NCBI GenBank assembly: GCA_036567785.1
Contig: DATCTV010000004.1
Location: forward strand, 186,001 to 250,000
Length of the DNA: 64,000 bases
Reading direction: 5' to 3'
Origin: Desulfomonilia bacterium
Lineage (GTDB): Bacteria; Desulfobacterota; Desulfomonilia; UBA1062
The position numbers were made by a program, and so were the translations under genes. The notes beneath the pieces were generated by a model, which saw nothing but the letters and a program-made list of their open reading frames with translations, did not search any database and had not been told where the DNA came from. Shown one piece after another: positions 18,438 to 27,368 of this stretch (the first letter of the stretch is position 1; every line of letters begins with the position of its first letter).

Positions 18438-18997
18438 CAGGGGGCATCGCCTGCAAAAGATGCGGGGACATGATCCCCGTATCTTTTTACAACAGGGACA
18501 GCTTCTTTCCCTGTTCCAAGTGTAACACCCAGACCATGGTCCGCGTTTATCCCGCCCTTTATTCCGGCAAAAACGTCAATATATCGGAATCGATATCTGA
18601 AGGCGAGTCTGTATGCTTTTACCATCCTGAGAATACAGCCCTTATTTCATGTGAAAGCTGCGGCCGCTTTCTGTGCAGTGTATGCGATATTGAGTTTGAC
18701 GGCTCTCACATCTGCCCCGGTTGTCTTGAGGAGGACAGAAAAAAAAGGCGCATATTAAACCTCGATTCAAGCAGGACGCTCTATGACTCCATTTCTCTGA
18801 AGCTTTCGTTCTATCCTCTGATCCTTTTTCCGATAACGATCTTTACCGCACCGATATCATTCTATCTGGCAGTCAGATACTTTAAAATACCCGCCAGCAT
18901 AGTTTCACGTTCAAAATATAAATTCATTGCCGCCATTATCATCTCTTCCATGCAGATCCTGGGCTGGGCATATGTATTCAGCCTCATTTTCACATAA
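18434..18997 (+). CDS. Zinc-ribbon/B-box-like membrane protein
   Basis: A 187-residue protein starting inside the stop of the preceding gene (ATGA overlap), so the two are translationally coupled. It has two cysteine clusters. The first is 'CKRCGDMIP...CSKCNTQT' near the N-terminus. The second, B-box-like, is 'CFYHPENTALISCESCGRFLCSVC...CPGC' at about 57-95. Two predicted C-terminal membrane helices follow ('LILFPITIFTAPISFYLAV' and 'IIISSMQILGWAYVFSLIF'). The zinc fingers probably face the cytoplasm. No function can be named. Confidence 0.65.
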   Translation: MTGGIACKRCGDMIPVSFYNRDSFFPCSKCNTQTMVRVYPALYSGKNVNISESISEGESVCFYHPENTALISCESCGRFLCSVCDIEFDGSHICPGCLEEDRKKRRILNLDSSRTLYDSISLKLSFYPLILFPITIFTAPISFYLAVRYFKIPASIVSRSKYKFIAAIIISSMQILGWAYVFSLIFT

Positions 18998-19015
18998 AAA
19001 GAGGGGGGACTCTCA

Positions 19016-20065
19016 TTGCCTGATGCAACCGCCTCATCCTACAGAAAGCTCCCAGGCCGGGGAAGAAAAAGCGGCTTTCTGCACTCAATCGGGCGCAGCT
19101 GCTCATTGTGGCACACGGACGATCACCTTCTGCTTGTTGAAAGCAACGGCGTAACTGAAACCTACAGGCGCTTCTATTTCAAAGATATCCAGGCGGTAGT
19201 CATACAAAGAACAAATTTTTCACGGAACTTCAATTATACAGCCGGATTAATCCTGTTTGCCTCTGTAATAATTTATTTCTCGAATGCTGCTAGGCATGGT
19301 TTTCTTGATTCGGCACTCTTGTTCATCCTCATTATTTCATTGATATCACTAGCACTGAACTATTCTATGGGCGCCTCATGCATATGCAGGATTATCACCC
19401 CGGTTCATGATGAAGAAATCCCATCCCTTAAAAGACTTGGGAATGCAATAAGGGCAAAAAACGTCATAGACCATGCCTGCGCCGCCCTTCAGGGAACGCT
19501 ATCAGAAGAAGACATCCTGACAAAACCGATCCCTCCAAGACAGGGGGCCGCCCGGCCGGGCGCATCAAAAATGCTGAAGCCTTTCACCGGCATGTACCAT
19601 ACGCTCACGTTCGCCACTGTATTTGTTCAAGGCCTCCTTCTTGGGCTGGACGTAACAAATCATCATTCAGTCTATAATTATATACAGATTCTTTTCGGGA
19701 GCGCCGCCAGCATACTTATCATCGTTGCGCTCGTTAAGCAGCATGACAGCGACGCCCCGCCAATGATAAAAACAATCATGTGGACGACGATTGCATTCAT
19801 ATGTCTTTCAACGCTTATGATATTCGGGGCGAAAATGCCCCAAATGATGGAACAGGCCATGATTTCGCAATATGATATGTACAAGTCTATGGCAAACATA
19901 TCCCCCAATGATTCAAAAGCCGTTTACTGGTCCTATGTCATAAGTTTTCTGGGCTATACCGTCCTCGGAACTGCAGGCCTCTTATGCATGGCAGGAAGAT
20001 CTGTCATGAAAAAGAGGTGTAAGACACATTTGGAAAGAAATGAAATTTCCGATCAACATCTTTAA
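19016..20065 (+). CDS. Hypothetical multi-span membrane protein, TTG start
   Basis: A 349-residue protein with predicted membrane spans at about residues 75-120 (two), 195-225, 230-245, 258-275 and near the C-terminus. The N-terminal part ('CSLWHTDDHLLLVESNGVTETYRRFYFKDIQAVVIQ') resembles a membrane-associated PH-like domain. The gene starts with TTG, supported by an AGGGGGG ribosome binding site, 18 bases after the previous stop. It forms a three-gene unit with the GYF/RDD and zinc-ribbon proteins. Function unknown. Confidence 0.6.
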   Translation: MPDATASSYRKLPGRGRKSGFLHSIGRSCSLWHTDDHLLLVESNGVTETYRRFYFKDIQAVVIQRTNFSRNFNYTAGLILFASVIIYFSNAARHGFLDSALLFILIISLISLALNYSMGASCICRIITPVHDEEIPSLKRLGNAIRAKNVIDHACAALQGTLSEEDILTKPIPPRQGAARPGASKMLKPFTGMYHTLTFATVFVQGLLLGLDVTNHHSVYNYIQILFGSAASILIIVALVKQHDSDAPPMIKTIMWTTIAFICLSTLMIFGAKMPQMMEQAMISQYDMYKSMANISPNDSKAVYWSYVISFLGYTVLGTAGLLCMAGRSVMKKRCKTHLERNEISDQHL

Positions 20066-20254
20066 GCATGCCGGGCATGGACGTGTATTATTATGCGGTA
20101 TATGCTGTATCATTATCGGTAAAAGAGGCATCTTAAAAAATATTGTCGAATTCACCACAGGAGGCCTATGTTTGGATAAGTGATGAACAATATGTTGGAA
20201 ATGTGGTAGAGATACTTTTCAGATCAAAGTAGATTGCAGTAAGGGAGGCCTTTA

Positions 20255-21448
20255 ATGAAGTTTATTCTTAAAATCCTCAAATACGCGGCAATTGCACTCA
20301 TTGCTTTCATCCTGATCATTGGATTGACAGTCTTTTACATGTGGATAAGACCAAACAAATCCGAGGTTAATCCCGCAATAATAGCTGAGTCATGGACTGC
20401 GGTATCAGACGGAATGCACAACTCAAACACCCACATGATCAACTGGAACAATGATTTCTGGCTGGTGCACGCCAACTCGCCGTATCATTTCGCCACACCC
20501 AAATGCAAGCTCATGGTCTGGCGGTCAAAGGATGCAAAAAACTGGGTAAAGGTCACTGAATTCAGAGTACCGGGCGAAGACATTCGTGACCCCAAATTCG
20601 CGGTGATTAACGGCAGGCTAATGCTTTATGTGCTCAAGAGCATCAGGTTCGAGGCGGAACCTTACACGACTGCCTTCACTTTCACCGATAACGGGATGAT
20701 ATGGGCCCCGCTGACCGAAATCAAAGAGCAAAACGGCTGGCTTTTCTGGAATCCGAAATCATTTGACGGAAAAATCTGGTATGTCCCTGCCTACTGGTAC
20801 GAACATGGCAAATCGGCCCTGTTCAAATCAACTGACGGCATAAAATGGGAAATGGTCTCCACCATACATAACGGCAGGAATGAAATTACCGGTGCGAATG
20901 ACCGCAACGACGAAACGGATATCGAATTTCTGCCCGGGGGCGGCATGATAGCAACAATGCGCATGGAAGGTTCTGACAGCCTTTTCGGCGATAAAAAGGC
21001 CAGTACGAATATCGAGGTGGCTTTGCCGCCATATACCAAATGGTCAGAGCCTGTGAGTGATTTCACTACAAGACTGGACGGACCTGCGCTCTTTTCATAT
21101 AACGGCAGGATATATGCGGCTGGCAGGTACAACCCCTACAGGCCCGGCCCGGTAAACTACTTCGGCAGCATATTCGCAAAGAAGCGCACGTCACTTTTCC
21201 TCGTAACGCCCACGGGGCTTGCACGCCTGACCGATTTACCGAGTGCAGGCGACACGTCCTACAATGGTGTCGTGATCAGGGACGGATTCGCATACATCAG
21301 CTATTATACGAGCAACATCAAACGGGACTGGCCGTGGCTCATGGGCATGGTCTCGGCAAGCGATATACGTATTGCAAAAGTGGATCTTGCCGCGCTTGAA
21401 AAAGAAGCCCTCAAACAAATCTCGGAGAAAGGATGGGGACAGAAATGA
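20255..21448 (+). CDS. Membrane-anchored sialidase-like beta-propeller protein
   Basis: A 397-residue protein with one N-terminal membrane helix ('YAAIALIAFILIIGLTVFYMWI'). The exported domain has repeated 'S-x-D-G/A-x-x-W' motifs (for example 'WRSKDAKNWVKV', 'FTDNGMIWAPL', 'FKSTDGIKWEMV'). These are the Asp-box repeats of sialidase-fold six-bladed propellers. The catalytic residues of true sialidases were not identified, so it may be a glycan-binding or glycosidase-like protein. AAGGGAGG precedes the ATG. The two following genes overlap or abut it, suggesting one exported-enzyme operon. Confidence 0.65.
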   Translation: MKFILKILKYAAIALIAFILIIGLTVFYMWIRPNKSEVNPAIIAESWTAVSDGMHNSNTHMINWNNDFWLVHANSPYHFATPKCKLMVWRSKDAKNWVKVTEFRVPGEDIRDPKFAVINGRLMLYVLKSIRFEAEPYTTAFTFTDNGMIWAPLTEIKEQNGWLFWNPKSFDGKIWYVPAYWYEHGKSALFKSTDGIKWEMVSTIHNGRNEITGANDRNDETDIEFLPGGGMIATMRMEGSDSLFGDKKASTNIEVALPPYTKWSEPVSDFTTRLDGPALFSYNGRIYAAGRYNPYRPGPVNYFGSIFAKKRTSLFLVTPTGLARLTDLPSAGDTSYNGVVIRDGFAYISYYTSNIKRDWPWLMGMVSASDIRIAKVDLAALEKEALKQISEKGWGQK

Positions 21449-22611
21449 ATATGCAGGAAATACTCGATCATATAGCCGTACCAAGACCAAGCTACAGCAA
21501 CACTTATGACAGCATTGTCGTTTTCATCAAGGAGCTGCTCTATCCCTATAACATCCCATATACCATCCAGGAATTTGCACTGAAGCCCCGGCTGGACTTT
21601 CTTATAGGCATCACTATAGCATTGCTCGGCATAATCCTTGCTGTCTTTATCATAAGGAAAAAACCCGTAGCTGCGATAATAACCGCATTGCTCATCCCTG
21701 CTGTGCTGATACTGGAGTTCGAATACTTCGTGAGCATTGTTTCATGGCTTATCACAAAACCGGCGGAGAACATCATAATCCAGTTCCCGAACCCGGCCGC
21801 GACAAGGGAGCTTATATTCGCGGCTCATATGGACTCGAAAACCGCTCTGTTCGACCATATACAGAGGGCACATATCTACAGGCTCATCCCCGCGGCAATC
21901 GTTCTGGGATTGATCACACCCCTGATATATTTGATCGGCAGAAGTAAACGTTTTGCAAAAAACAGGATTTTTTCCGGAATATCAATGCTCATAGCGGTGG
22001 TTCTGGCGGCATACTGGATACTTTTCGGATTGAGCTTCTTCGGATATGTCTTTGTTGACGACAAATCCCCCGGCGCAGTGGACGACGCGGCAAGTGTCGC
22101 CATTCTGGTCGAACTTGCAAAGGAAATCCAAAGCGGCAGGGTGCCCATGTCAAACAATGCCGTCACAATACTTCTCACCACAGGCGAAGAACTGAATCTT
22201 CTTGGCGCTCAGGCATATGTCAATGAGTTCTTCCCGTCAGGCAACAACGGAAGGAAGATACCTGCAATGCTCATAAACCTCGATTGCGTCGGACAGAGCG
22301 GCAATCTCGCCTACTTTGAAAGTAACGGGGTGTTCCTCAGACATTATCCTGCAGATCCGGGTCTCGTGAATGAGGTCGGAAAGGCATTCAAAGCCGTCTC
22401 AGGCAGGATTATCGATAAAGGCCCGTCAAGCACGGACGATTCCGTATGTTTCATGGCAAAGGGCATACCCGCCATAACTCTTTGCAACACAGGCATTCCC
22501 GGCCAGGGAATGGGCGGTTTTCATTCCGCAGCAGACAATATGCACAGGATCGACCTCAACAACATGAAAATGGCCCTCGATACGCTCATTCACGTTATCG
22601 GTAATAAGTGA
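21445..22611 (+). CDS. M28-family membrane metallopeptidase with interrupted catalytic domain
   Basis: About 388 residues. The zinc-site motifs of M28 aminopeptidases are visible: 'AAHMDSK' (H-x-D), 'SPGAVDDAASVAIL' (bridging Asp) and 'TTGEELNLLGAQAY' (general base Glu plus ligand Glu), with a late His in 'GGFHSAADN'. Two membrane helices precede the first motif. Another pair lies between the first and second zinc motifs, where normal M28 enzymes have only a short loop. The start at 21445 overlaps the previous stop (ATGA); an ATG at 21433 is also in frame. Substrate unknown. Confidence 0.7.
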   Translation: MNMQEILDHIAVPRPSYSNTYDSIVVFIKELLYPYNIPYTIQEFALKPRLDFLIGITIALLGIILAVFIIRKKPVAAIITALLIPAVLILEFEYFVSIVSWLITKPAENIIIQFPNPAATRELIFAAHMDSKTALFDHIQRAHIYRLIPAAIVLGLITPLIYLIGRSKRFAKNRIFSGISMLIAVVLAAYWILFGLSFFGYVFVDDKSPGAVDDAASVAILVELAKEIQSGRVPMSNNAVTILLTTGEELNLLGAQAYVNEFFPSGNNGRKIPAMLINLDCVGQSGNLAYFESNGVFLRHYPADPGLVNEVGKAFKAVSGRIIDKGPSSTDDSVCFMAKGIPAITLCNTGIPGQGMGGFHSAADNMHRIDLNNMKMALDTLIHVIGNK

Positions 22612-22643
22612 GAACTGCTGATTCCATTGGAGAGGGAATCTGT

Positions 22644-23630
22644 GTGAAGAACTCAAAACTGATGAAGACCGTTTTTCTTTTTATGATCGCCGCATCTCTT
22701 TGCTGCTGCAAGGTGGATTCAAAAGACAATGCGTCCCAATCGTCGTCTTATGCTGCAGATATGTTTTCAGACAGTGAGGTTGTAAAGAAGAAGGCGTTGA
22801 TAGTCATTTCCCCGCATCCCGACGATGAGAGCATCATGGCTGCAGGGACAATTTACAGGGCGTGCCATGATCCTGATACCCTTGTACAGGCTGTGTACCT
22901 CTCCTCGGGTGACGCCGCAGGCGGCAGGGGAAAATGTCATGAGACGAGCGAAGAGATAAGAAGACAGAAAATAGTTGAGCTCAGAGAAAACGAGACAAGA
23001 AACGCATGGGCCGTACTCGGCCTTGACCCGTCATATATCCATTTCCTGAGGTATCCTGATAAAGGCATGGTTTCTGCTACAAAACTGGTTAAAGGTAAGC
23101 GCATCGATACCCTCAACACTGAAGGTACAAATGCAATTGCCGAGATAACAGAACTGGTGCAGGGGCTTGTGCCTGAAGGCACCCAAAACCTTACTATAAT
23201 CTCAGGTTCAGGCTGGGACGGCCACCCTGACCACCGCGTCGACTACTATTGCGCAAAATCAGCCGCACTTGCCGTGAGCTCCAACATGAAGATCCCGGTA
23301 ACACTGCTCAGCATGGTGGTCCATGACGAATTTATAATCGATCTCGGTTTCTGCTGCATCGGCGACCTGTTCTGGCCGAACAAGGGGCCTGCATTCAAAT
23401 ACTGTACACTGGCCAATTCAAGACAGCGCCCCAGGCCTCCCATGTGGGACCTTGCTTTTGACATAAGCGACCTCGGCAGCATCAAATCCGATGCGATCAA
23501 GGCCCATGTCAGCCAGGTCACAGGATATCCTCCTCTTTGCATGACGGTTCTGGACAAGGAGTATTACCGCAGGTGGATGGAGAAAAAGGAGGAGGTCTTC
23601 TACAAAGAGGAATTCCCTGCAGCAGACTGA
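22644..23630 (+). CDS. Exported PIG-L family N-deacetylase
   Basis: About 328 residues with a hydrophobic signal ('VFLFMIAASLCCC') ending in a cysteine cluster that may be lipidated, although the lipobox is poor. The PIG-L/LmbE fold is clear: 'VISPHPDDESIMAAG' (zinc motif H-P-D-D) near residue 55 and 'GWDGHPDHRVDY' (H-x-x-H) further on. The family removes N-acetyl or other acyl groups from amino sugars and thiols. A GTG at 22644, seven bases after GAGGG, is the best start; a GTG at 22608 overlaps the M28 stop. Context (propeller, peptidase) suggests extracytoplasmic glycan or peptide processing. Confidence 0.75.
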   Translation: MKNSKLMKTVFLFMIAASLCCCKVDSKDNASQSSSYAADMFSDSEVVKKKALIVISPHPDDESIMAAGTIYRACHDPDTLVQAVYLSSGDAAGGRGKCHETSEEIRRQKIVELRENETRNAWAVLGLDPSYIHFLRYPDKGMVSATKLVKGKRIDTLNTEGTNAIAEITELVQGLVPEGTQNLTIISGSGWDGHPDHRVDYYCAKSAALAVSSNMKIPVTLLSMVVHDEFIIDLGFCCIGDLFWPNKGPAFKYCTLANSRQRPRPPMWDLAFDISDLGSIKSDAIKAHVSQVTGYPPLCMTVLDKEYYRRWMEKKEEVFYKEEFPAAD

Positions 23631-23665
23631 TTATTGGTTTTATGAAAAATATCCTATTCTGAGGT

Positions 23666-24682
23666 TTAATTATTTCTGCGGTTGCCCGGGCCGGGGCCTA
23701 TAATTCTGCCAGCTGCCTCGATGTCCCTCCTGATGCCGTCCATGATCTCGGAAGGTTCAGCCGGGCTTGAGCCCTTGCCGGGATATATCTCGTAGAGTTT
23801 TCTGTACTTAGCCGGCGTAAAATCCGGCATGATGACATTGGCGCCTGCCATGAGCGACCTGACGCGGTTTTTCGGGTCGATGGTCGTAAGTGCGGTTGTT
23901 GCGGGGATGTTAGTGTTCCGGGTCACAATGCGCGTCAAGGCGATCATTTTAAGAACAAGTTCGGGACTGCCTGCAGGATTTCCTGCCAGAAGGGTATCGG
24001 GATGCGGTATGAAAGGACCTATCCCTATCATATCGATGTCAAGCTCCTTGAACATCATTATGTCTCCGGCCAGAGATTCCAACGTCTGCCCGGGAAGTCC
24101 CACCATGACACCCGAGCCGGTTTCAAAACCCAGAGTTTTAAGATGCTTCAGACATTTAATTCTGTATGATTGATCGCCACCTGATTTGATCTGCTTATAC
24201 AGATTACCGTCCGAGGTTTCGTGCTTGAGCAGGTATCTGTCCGCCCCCGCCTCTTTGAAAAGTTCGAACGCCTTAAGGGGCCATTCGCCGGTTGAAAGCG
24301 TTATGACAAGGCCTGTTTCATCTTTTATCCTTTTGATGAGGCTTACAATTTTTTGCGTGGAGTAAAACGTATCCTCACCCGACTGAAGAACAACGGTACC
24401 TATCCCGGATTTTAAAATCTCCCTGGCGCCGGAAAGTATCTCATCATCGGACATCCGGTATCTTTCGAGCTTGTTATTGTTGCATCCCAGTCCGCAATAA
24501 TGACAGTCCTGAATACAGTAGTTCGAAAATTCGATTATTCCCCTCAGATAAACCTCGTCACCGATGTAGTTTCTTCTTGCCTCGTCAGCCTCAGCTAACA
24601 GGGCGGAAGGATCATCCTCAGACAGAATTTTTATGATTTTGCTTTTATTGTAAGATTTTGTTTTTTCCAGTTCACCACTCAC
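23666..24682 (-). CDS. hydE: [FeFe]-hydrogenase maturase HydE (radical SAM)
   Basis: A 338-residue radical SAM enzyme. The CX3CX2C motif is C56-x3-C60-x2-C63 in 'SNYCIQDCHYCGLGC'. HydE works with HydG and HydF to build the diiron subcluster of the H-cluster; it processes the Fe(CO)2(CN)Cys complex made by HydG. The layout (core TIM barrel, 'GVMVGLPGQTLESLAGDI', 'ANVIMPDFTP') fits HydE rather than biotin synthase, and location beside hydG and hydF settles it. It is the last gene of the maturation run and convergent with the PIG-L gene. Confidence 0.9.
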   Translation of the reverse strand: MSGELEKTKSYNKSKIIKILSEDDPSALLAEADEARRNYIGDEVYLRGIIEFSNYCIQDCHYCGLGCNNNKLERYRMSDDEILSGAREILKSGIGTVVLQSGEDTFYSTQKIVSLIKRIKDETGLVITLSTGEWPLKAFELFKEAGADRYLLKHETSDGNLYKQIKSGGDQSYRIKCLKHLKTLGFETGSGVMVGLPGQTLESLAGDIMMFKELDIDMIGIGPFIPHPDTLLAGNPAGSPELVLKMIALTRIVTRNTNIPATTALTTIDPKNRVRSLMAGANVIMPDFTPAKYRKLYEIYPGKGSSPAEPSEIMDGIRRDIEAAGRIIGPGPGNRRNN

Positions 24683-24706
24683 TACTCACCACTCTCAACC
24701 ATTTTT

Positions 24707-26098
24707 TTAAATATACAGATCCCTTTCCCCGTTTTCCATGCGCCTTAGCCTGCTGTTTATCGTACGTTTGAGGCCTGCACTTCCGGTATCTGCAAGCAGC
24801 TTTTCCACAAGCTTCATTCCCGCCTTTTTTGTTTTCTTGCTCGCATAGTCAAGAAGGTATTCTTCGAAAGTGAGTATGGCGTTTGTCCTGCAGAATTTTT
24901 TTATAAGCCCGGGTTTGGCCAGTTCCATAAAGTCGGCGCCTGTTCTTCCGAGCCTGTAGCATGCAGTGCAGAAGCTGGGGATAAGCCCCTGCTGAACTAT
25001 CTCGTAAATTACTTCATCGAGAGAGCGCGTATCGCCGAGATTGAACTGGGCCGCCATGAAATCATTGCCGCCGTGGTCATGATATCCGCCGGGATTCGTG
25101 CGAGATCCTGCACTTATCTGTGATACCCCCAGACTGAATATTTCGTTTCTGAGCGCAGCAGATTCGCGGGTGGTAAGTATCATCCCGGTATACGGAACCG
25201 CCAGTCTCAGTATGGCAACAAGCTTTTTGAATTCTTCATCACTTACCGGATGCGGCGGTTTTATTGCCGCAGGTGCATTAAGTGCGGGTTCCAGCCTCGG
25301 TATCGAGATCGTATGCGGCCCCACCCCGCATGTCTTTTCAAGATTCTGGGCATGATACAAAAGCCCCAGGACCTCGAACCTGTAGTCATAAAGCCCGAAT
25401 AACGCGCCCATCCCCACATCGTCAATGCCGGCCTCCTGCGCACGGTGCATTGCCGTCACCCTGTATTCATAGTTTTTCTTCGGGCCTGTCGGGTGCATCT
25501 TCTTATATGTCGCATGGTGGTACGTCTCCTGGAAAAGCAGGTATGTGCCGATCTTTGCAGCCTTTAATCTCTTGAACTCATCGACTTCCAGCGGCGCAAC
25601 CTCGACATTGATGCGCCTGATTTCCCCGTTGAAATTTGTCGTTGCGTATACCGTCTCGATCGCCTCGATAAAATAGTCCAGGCTTGAGCGTGTCGGGTGT
25701 TCCCCGCAAAGCATAAGTATGCGTTTGTGGCCTTCGGCCTCGATGGCCTGAGCCTCAGCCGCTATCTCTTCCATCGTGAGCGCAACCCTCTTAAGCTCCT
25801 TGTTGGCGCGTCTGAACCCGCAGTAAAGGCAGTTGTTGGCACAGTGGTTGGCTATATAAAGGGGCGCAAAGAGTACCAGCCGGTTGCCGTATATCGATTC
25901 TTTCACATAGCGCGCAGTCATAAGTATTTCATGTACAAGCTCTTTATCCTCGGTCTGCAGAAGCACTGCCGTTTCTTCAGGAGTGAGGCCTTTCAATTCC
26001 CTGGCTTTAACAAGAACATCCTCTACCCTTCTTTTTTCAGGTCCGGCGGAAACATCCAGAACATGTTGAATCTTCTCATCATCGATAAAGTCTTTCAT
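24707..26098 (-). CDS. hydG: [FeFe]-hydrogenase maturase HydG (tyrosine lyase, radical SAM)
   Basis: A 463-residue enzyme that splits tyrosine to p-cresol, CO and cyanide and loads them on iron for the H-cluster. The radical SAM cluster is C86-x3-C90-x2-C93 ('NHCANNCLYCGF'). The C-terminal auxiliary cluster site 'FCTACYRLGRTG' plus the Cys in 'KKFCRTNAILTF' (CX2CX22C) separates HydG from the related ThiH. It lies between hydF and hydE with short gaps. Confidence 0.93.
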   Translation of the reverse strand: MKDFIDDEKIQHVLDVSAGPEKRRVEDVLVKARELKGLTPEETAVLLQTEDKELVHEILMTARYVKESIYGNRLVLFAPLYIANHCANNCLYCGFRRANKELKRVALTMEEIAAEAQAIEAEGHKRILMLCGEHPTRSSLDYFIEAIETVYATTNFNGEIRRINVEVAPLEVDEFKRLKAAKIGTYLLFQETYHHATYKKMHPTGPKKNYEYRVTAMHRAQEAGIDDVGMGALFGLYDYRFEVLGLLYHAQNLEKTCGVGPHTISIPRLEPALNAPAAIKPPHPVSDEEFKKLVAILRLAVPYTGMILTTRESAALRNEIFSLGVSQISAGSRTNPGGYHDHGGNDFMAAQFNLGDTRSLDEVIYEIVQQGLIPSFCTACYRLGRTGADFMELAKPGLIKKFCRTNAILTFEEYLLDYASKKTKKAGMKLVEKLLADTGSAGLKRTINSRLRRMENGERDLYI

Positions 26099-26112
26099 AA
26101 AGCACTTCCTTT

Positions 26113-27357
26113 TTAATTGTTCATCTTTTTTTCAAACGCCATGAGCGCTGCCGGGAATGGCTCCAGAGAACGCCTGATAACGCCCTGCAGGAATGAGATG
26201 GCCACCCCGTAATTTGTAATCGCCGCACCTGCCTGATGCGCCTTTTGTATTCTGCTCATCATTTCCCGTCTGGTCAGCATGCATCCGCCGCAGTGAATGA
26301 TCAGTTTGTATTCGGAAAGATTTTCCGGATAATCCCTGCCTGCATACGCATCTGCTTTGACATCAAAGCCGAGATACTGCCTCAGCCACCTTGGAATTTT
26401 CACCCTTCCGATATCGTCTTCCAGCGCATGATGCGTACAGGCCTCTGCAATAAGGACCCTGTCGCCGGGTTTCAGCTTGTCGATTTCAGCAGCGCCCTGT
26501 GCCGCGATTGACAAGTCTCCTTTCTGTCTGGCGAAAAGAATGGAAAATGTCGTGAGCCTGATATCCCTGGGCACATCCGCAGAAACCTTCAATATCGCCT
26601 GGGAATCAGTAACGACAACATCCGGCTTTTTATTAAGCATTGCGAGCATGGCCGGGAGTTCCCGTTCCTTGACCACGAATGCAGCGGCATCATTGTCAAG
26701 CGTATCCCTAATCGTCTGCACCTGCGGCAGAATTAGCCTTCCCTTTGGCGCCTGCAGGTCAATGGGCACGACAAGTATTGCAATGCCGCCCGGATTCACA
26801 AGATCACCTATAAGCCTGGGTGGTTCAATGAAGTCATCCGGGGCGACCTCTATCAGCTGCTGTTTGATGGCATTCACATAGGCATCCCTGCCGGATGATC
26901 CGATGCTTGAAACCTCTACAACTCTAGAATTTTTTCCCCTGATATCATCCAGAAACGCCTGCGCAGGTTTGACAAGATCGTTTTTATTTATGATGACGAT
27001 GACAGGTATTTTATTCTCACCGGCCTTCAAAAGAACTTCATCTTCGAATGTTGTCCATGTGTCCGGTTCCGTCACAAGCAGAATGACATCGGCCCTGTCA
27101 TATATCTTACGGGTTTTATTAAGCCTCAATTGAGCAAGTTCCGAAATGTCATCGACTCCTGCCGTGTCCAGAAAAAGCACGGGTCCGAGCGGCAGGAGTT
27201 CGCATGCCTTCTCAACAACATCGGTTGTCGTGCCTGCAACAGGAGAGGTTATTGCATAGTCCTGACCTATAAGCATATTCATGAGGCTCGATTTTCCGAC
27301 ATTTGTCCTGCCGAATATTGCAATATTGAGTCTGTTGGCTTTTGGCGTTTCCTGCAT
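26113..27357 (-). CDS. hydF: [FeFe]-hydrogenase maturation GTPase HydF
   Basis: A 414-residue scaffold/GTPase. The N-terminal GTPase has P-loop 'GRTNVGKSS' (16-24), G3 'DTAGVDD' and G4 'NKND'. The C-terminal iron-sulfur domain has 'CTHHALEDDIGRVKIP' and 'HCGGCMLTRREM', giving the conserved CxH...CxxC ligands. HydF accepts the diiron subcluster and passes it to HydA. It starts 12 bases downstream of the aspA stop, inside the aspA-hydFGE run. Confidence 0.92.
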   Translation of the reverse strand: MQETPKANRLNIAIFGRTNVGKSSLMNMLIGQDYAITSPVAGTTTDVVEKACELLPLGPVLFLDTAGVDDISELAQLRLNKTRKIYDRADVILLVTEPDTWTTFEDEVLLKAGENKIPVIVIINKNDLVKPAQAFLDDIRGKNSRVVEVSSIGSSGRDAYVNAIKQQLIEVAPDDFIEPPRLIGDLVNPGGIAILVVPIDLQAPKGRLILPQVQTIRDTLDNDAAAFVVKERELPAMLAMLNKKPDVVVTDSQAILKVSADVPRDIRLTTFSILFARQKGDLSIAAQGAAEIDKLKPGDRVLIAEACTHHALEDDIGRVKIPRWLRQYLGFDVKADAYAGRDYPENLSEYKLIIHCGGCMLTRREMMSRIQKAHQAGAAITNYGVAISFLQGVIRRSLEPFPAALMAFEKKMNN

Positions 27358-27368
27358 TATTATGCCCT

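Noticed and set aside
20168-20209. Tiny reading frames (3 and 8 codons) after an AGGAGG site upstream of 20255
   Set aside because: Too short to support as genes; no leader-peptide pattern or linked attenuator was seen.
20255-23630. PIG-L deacetylase as an N-deacylase of sulfonolipids feeding the lyase at 51985
   Set aside because: Chemically possible, but the genes are 28 kb apart and nothing in the sequence links them.
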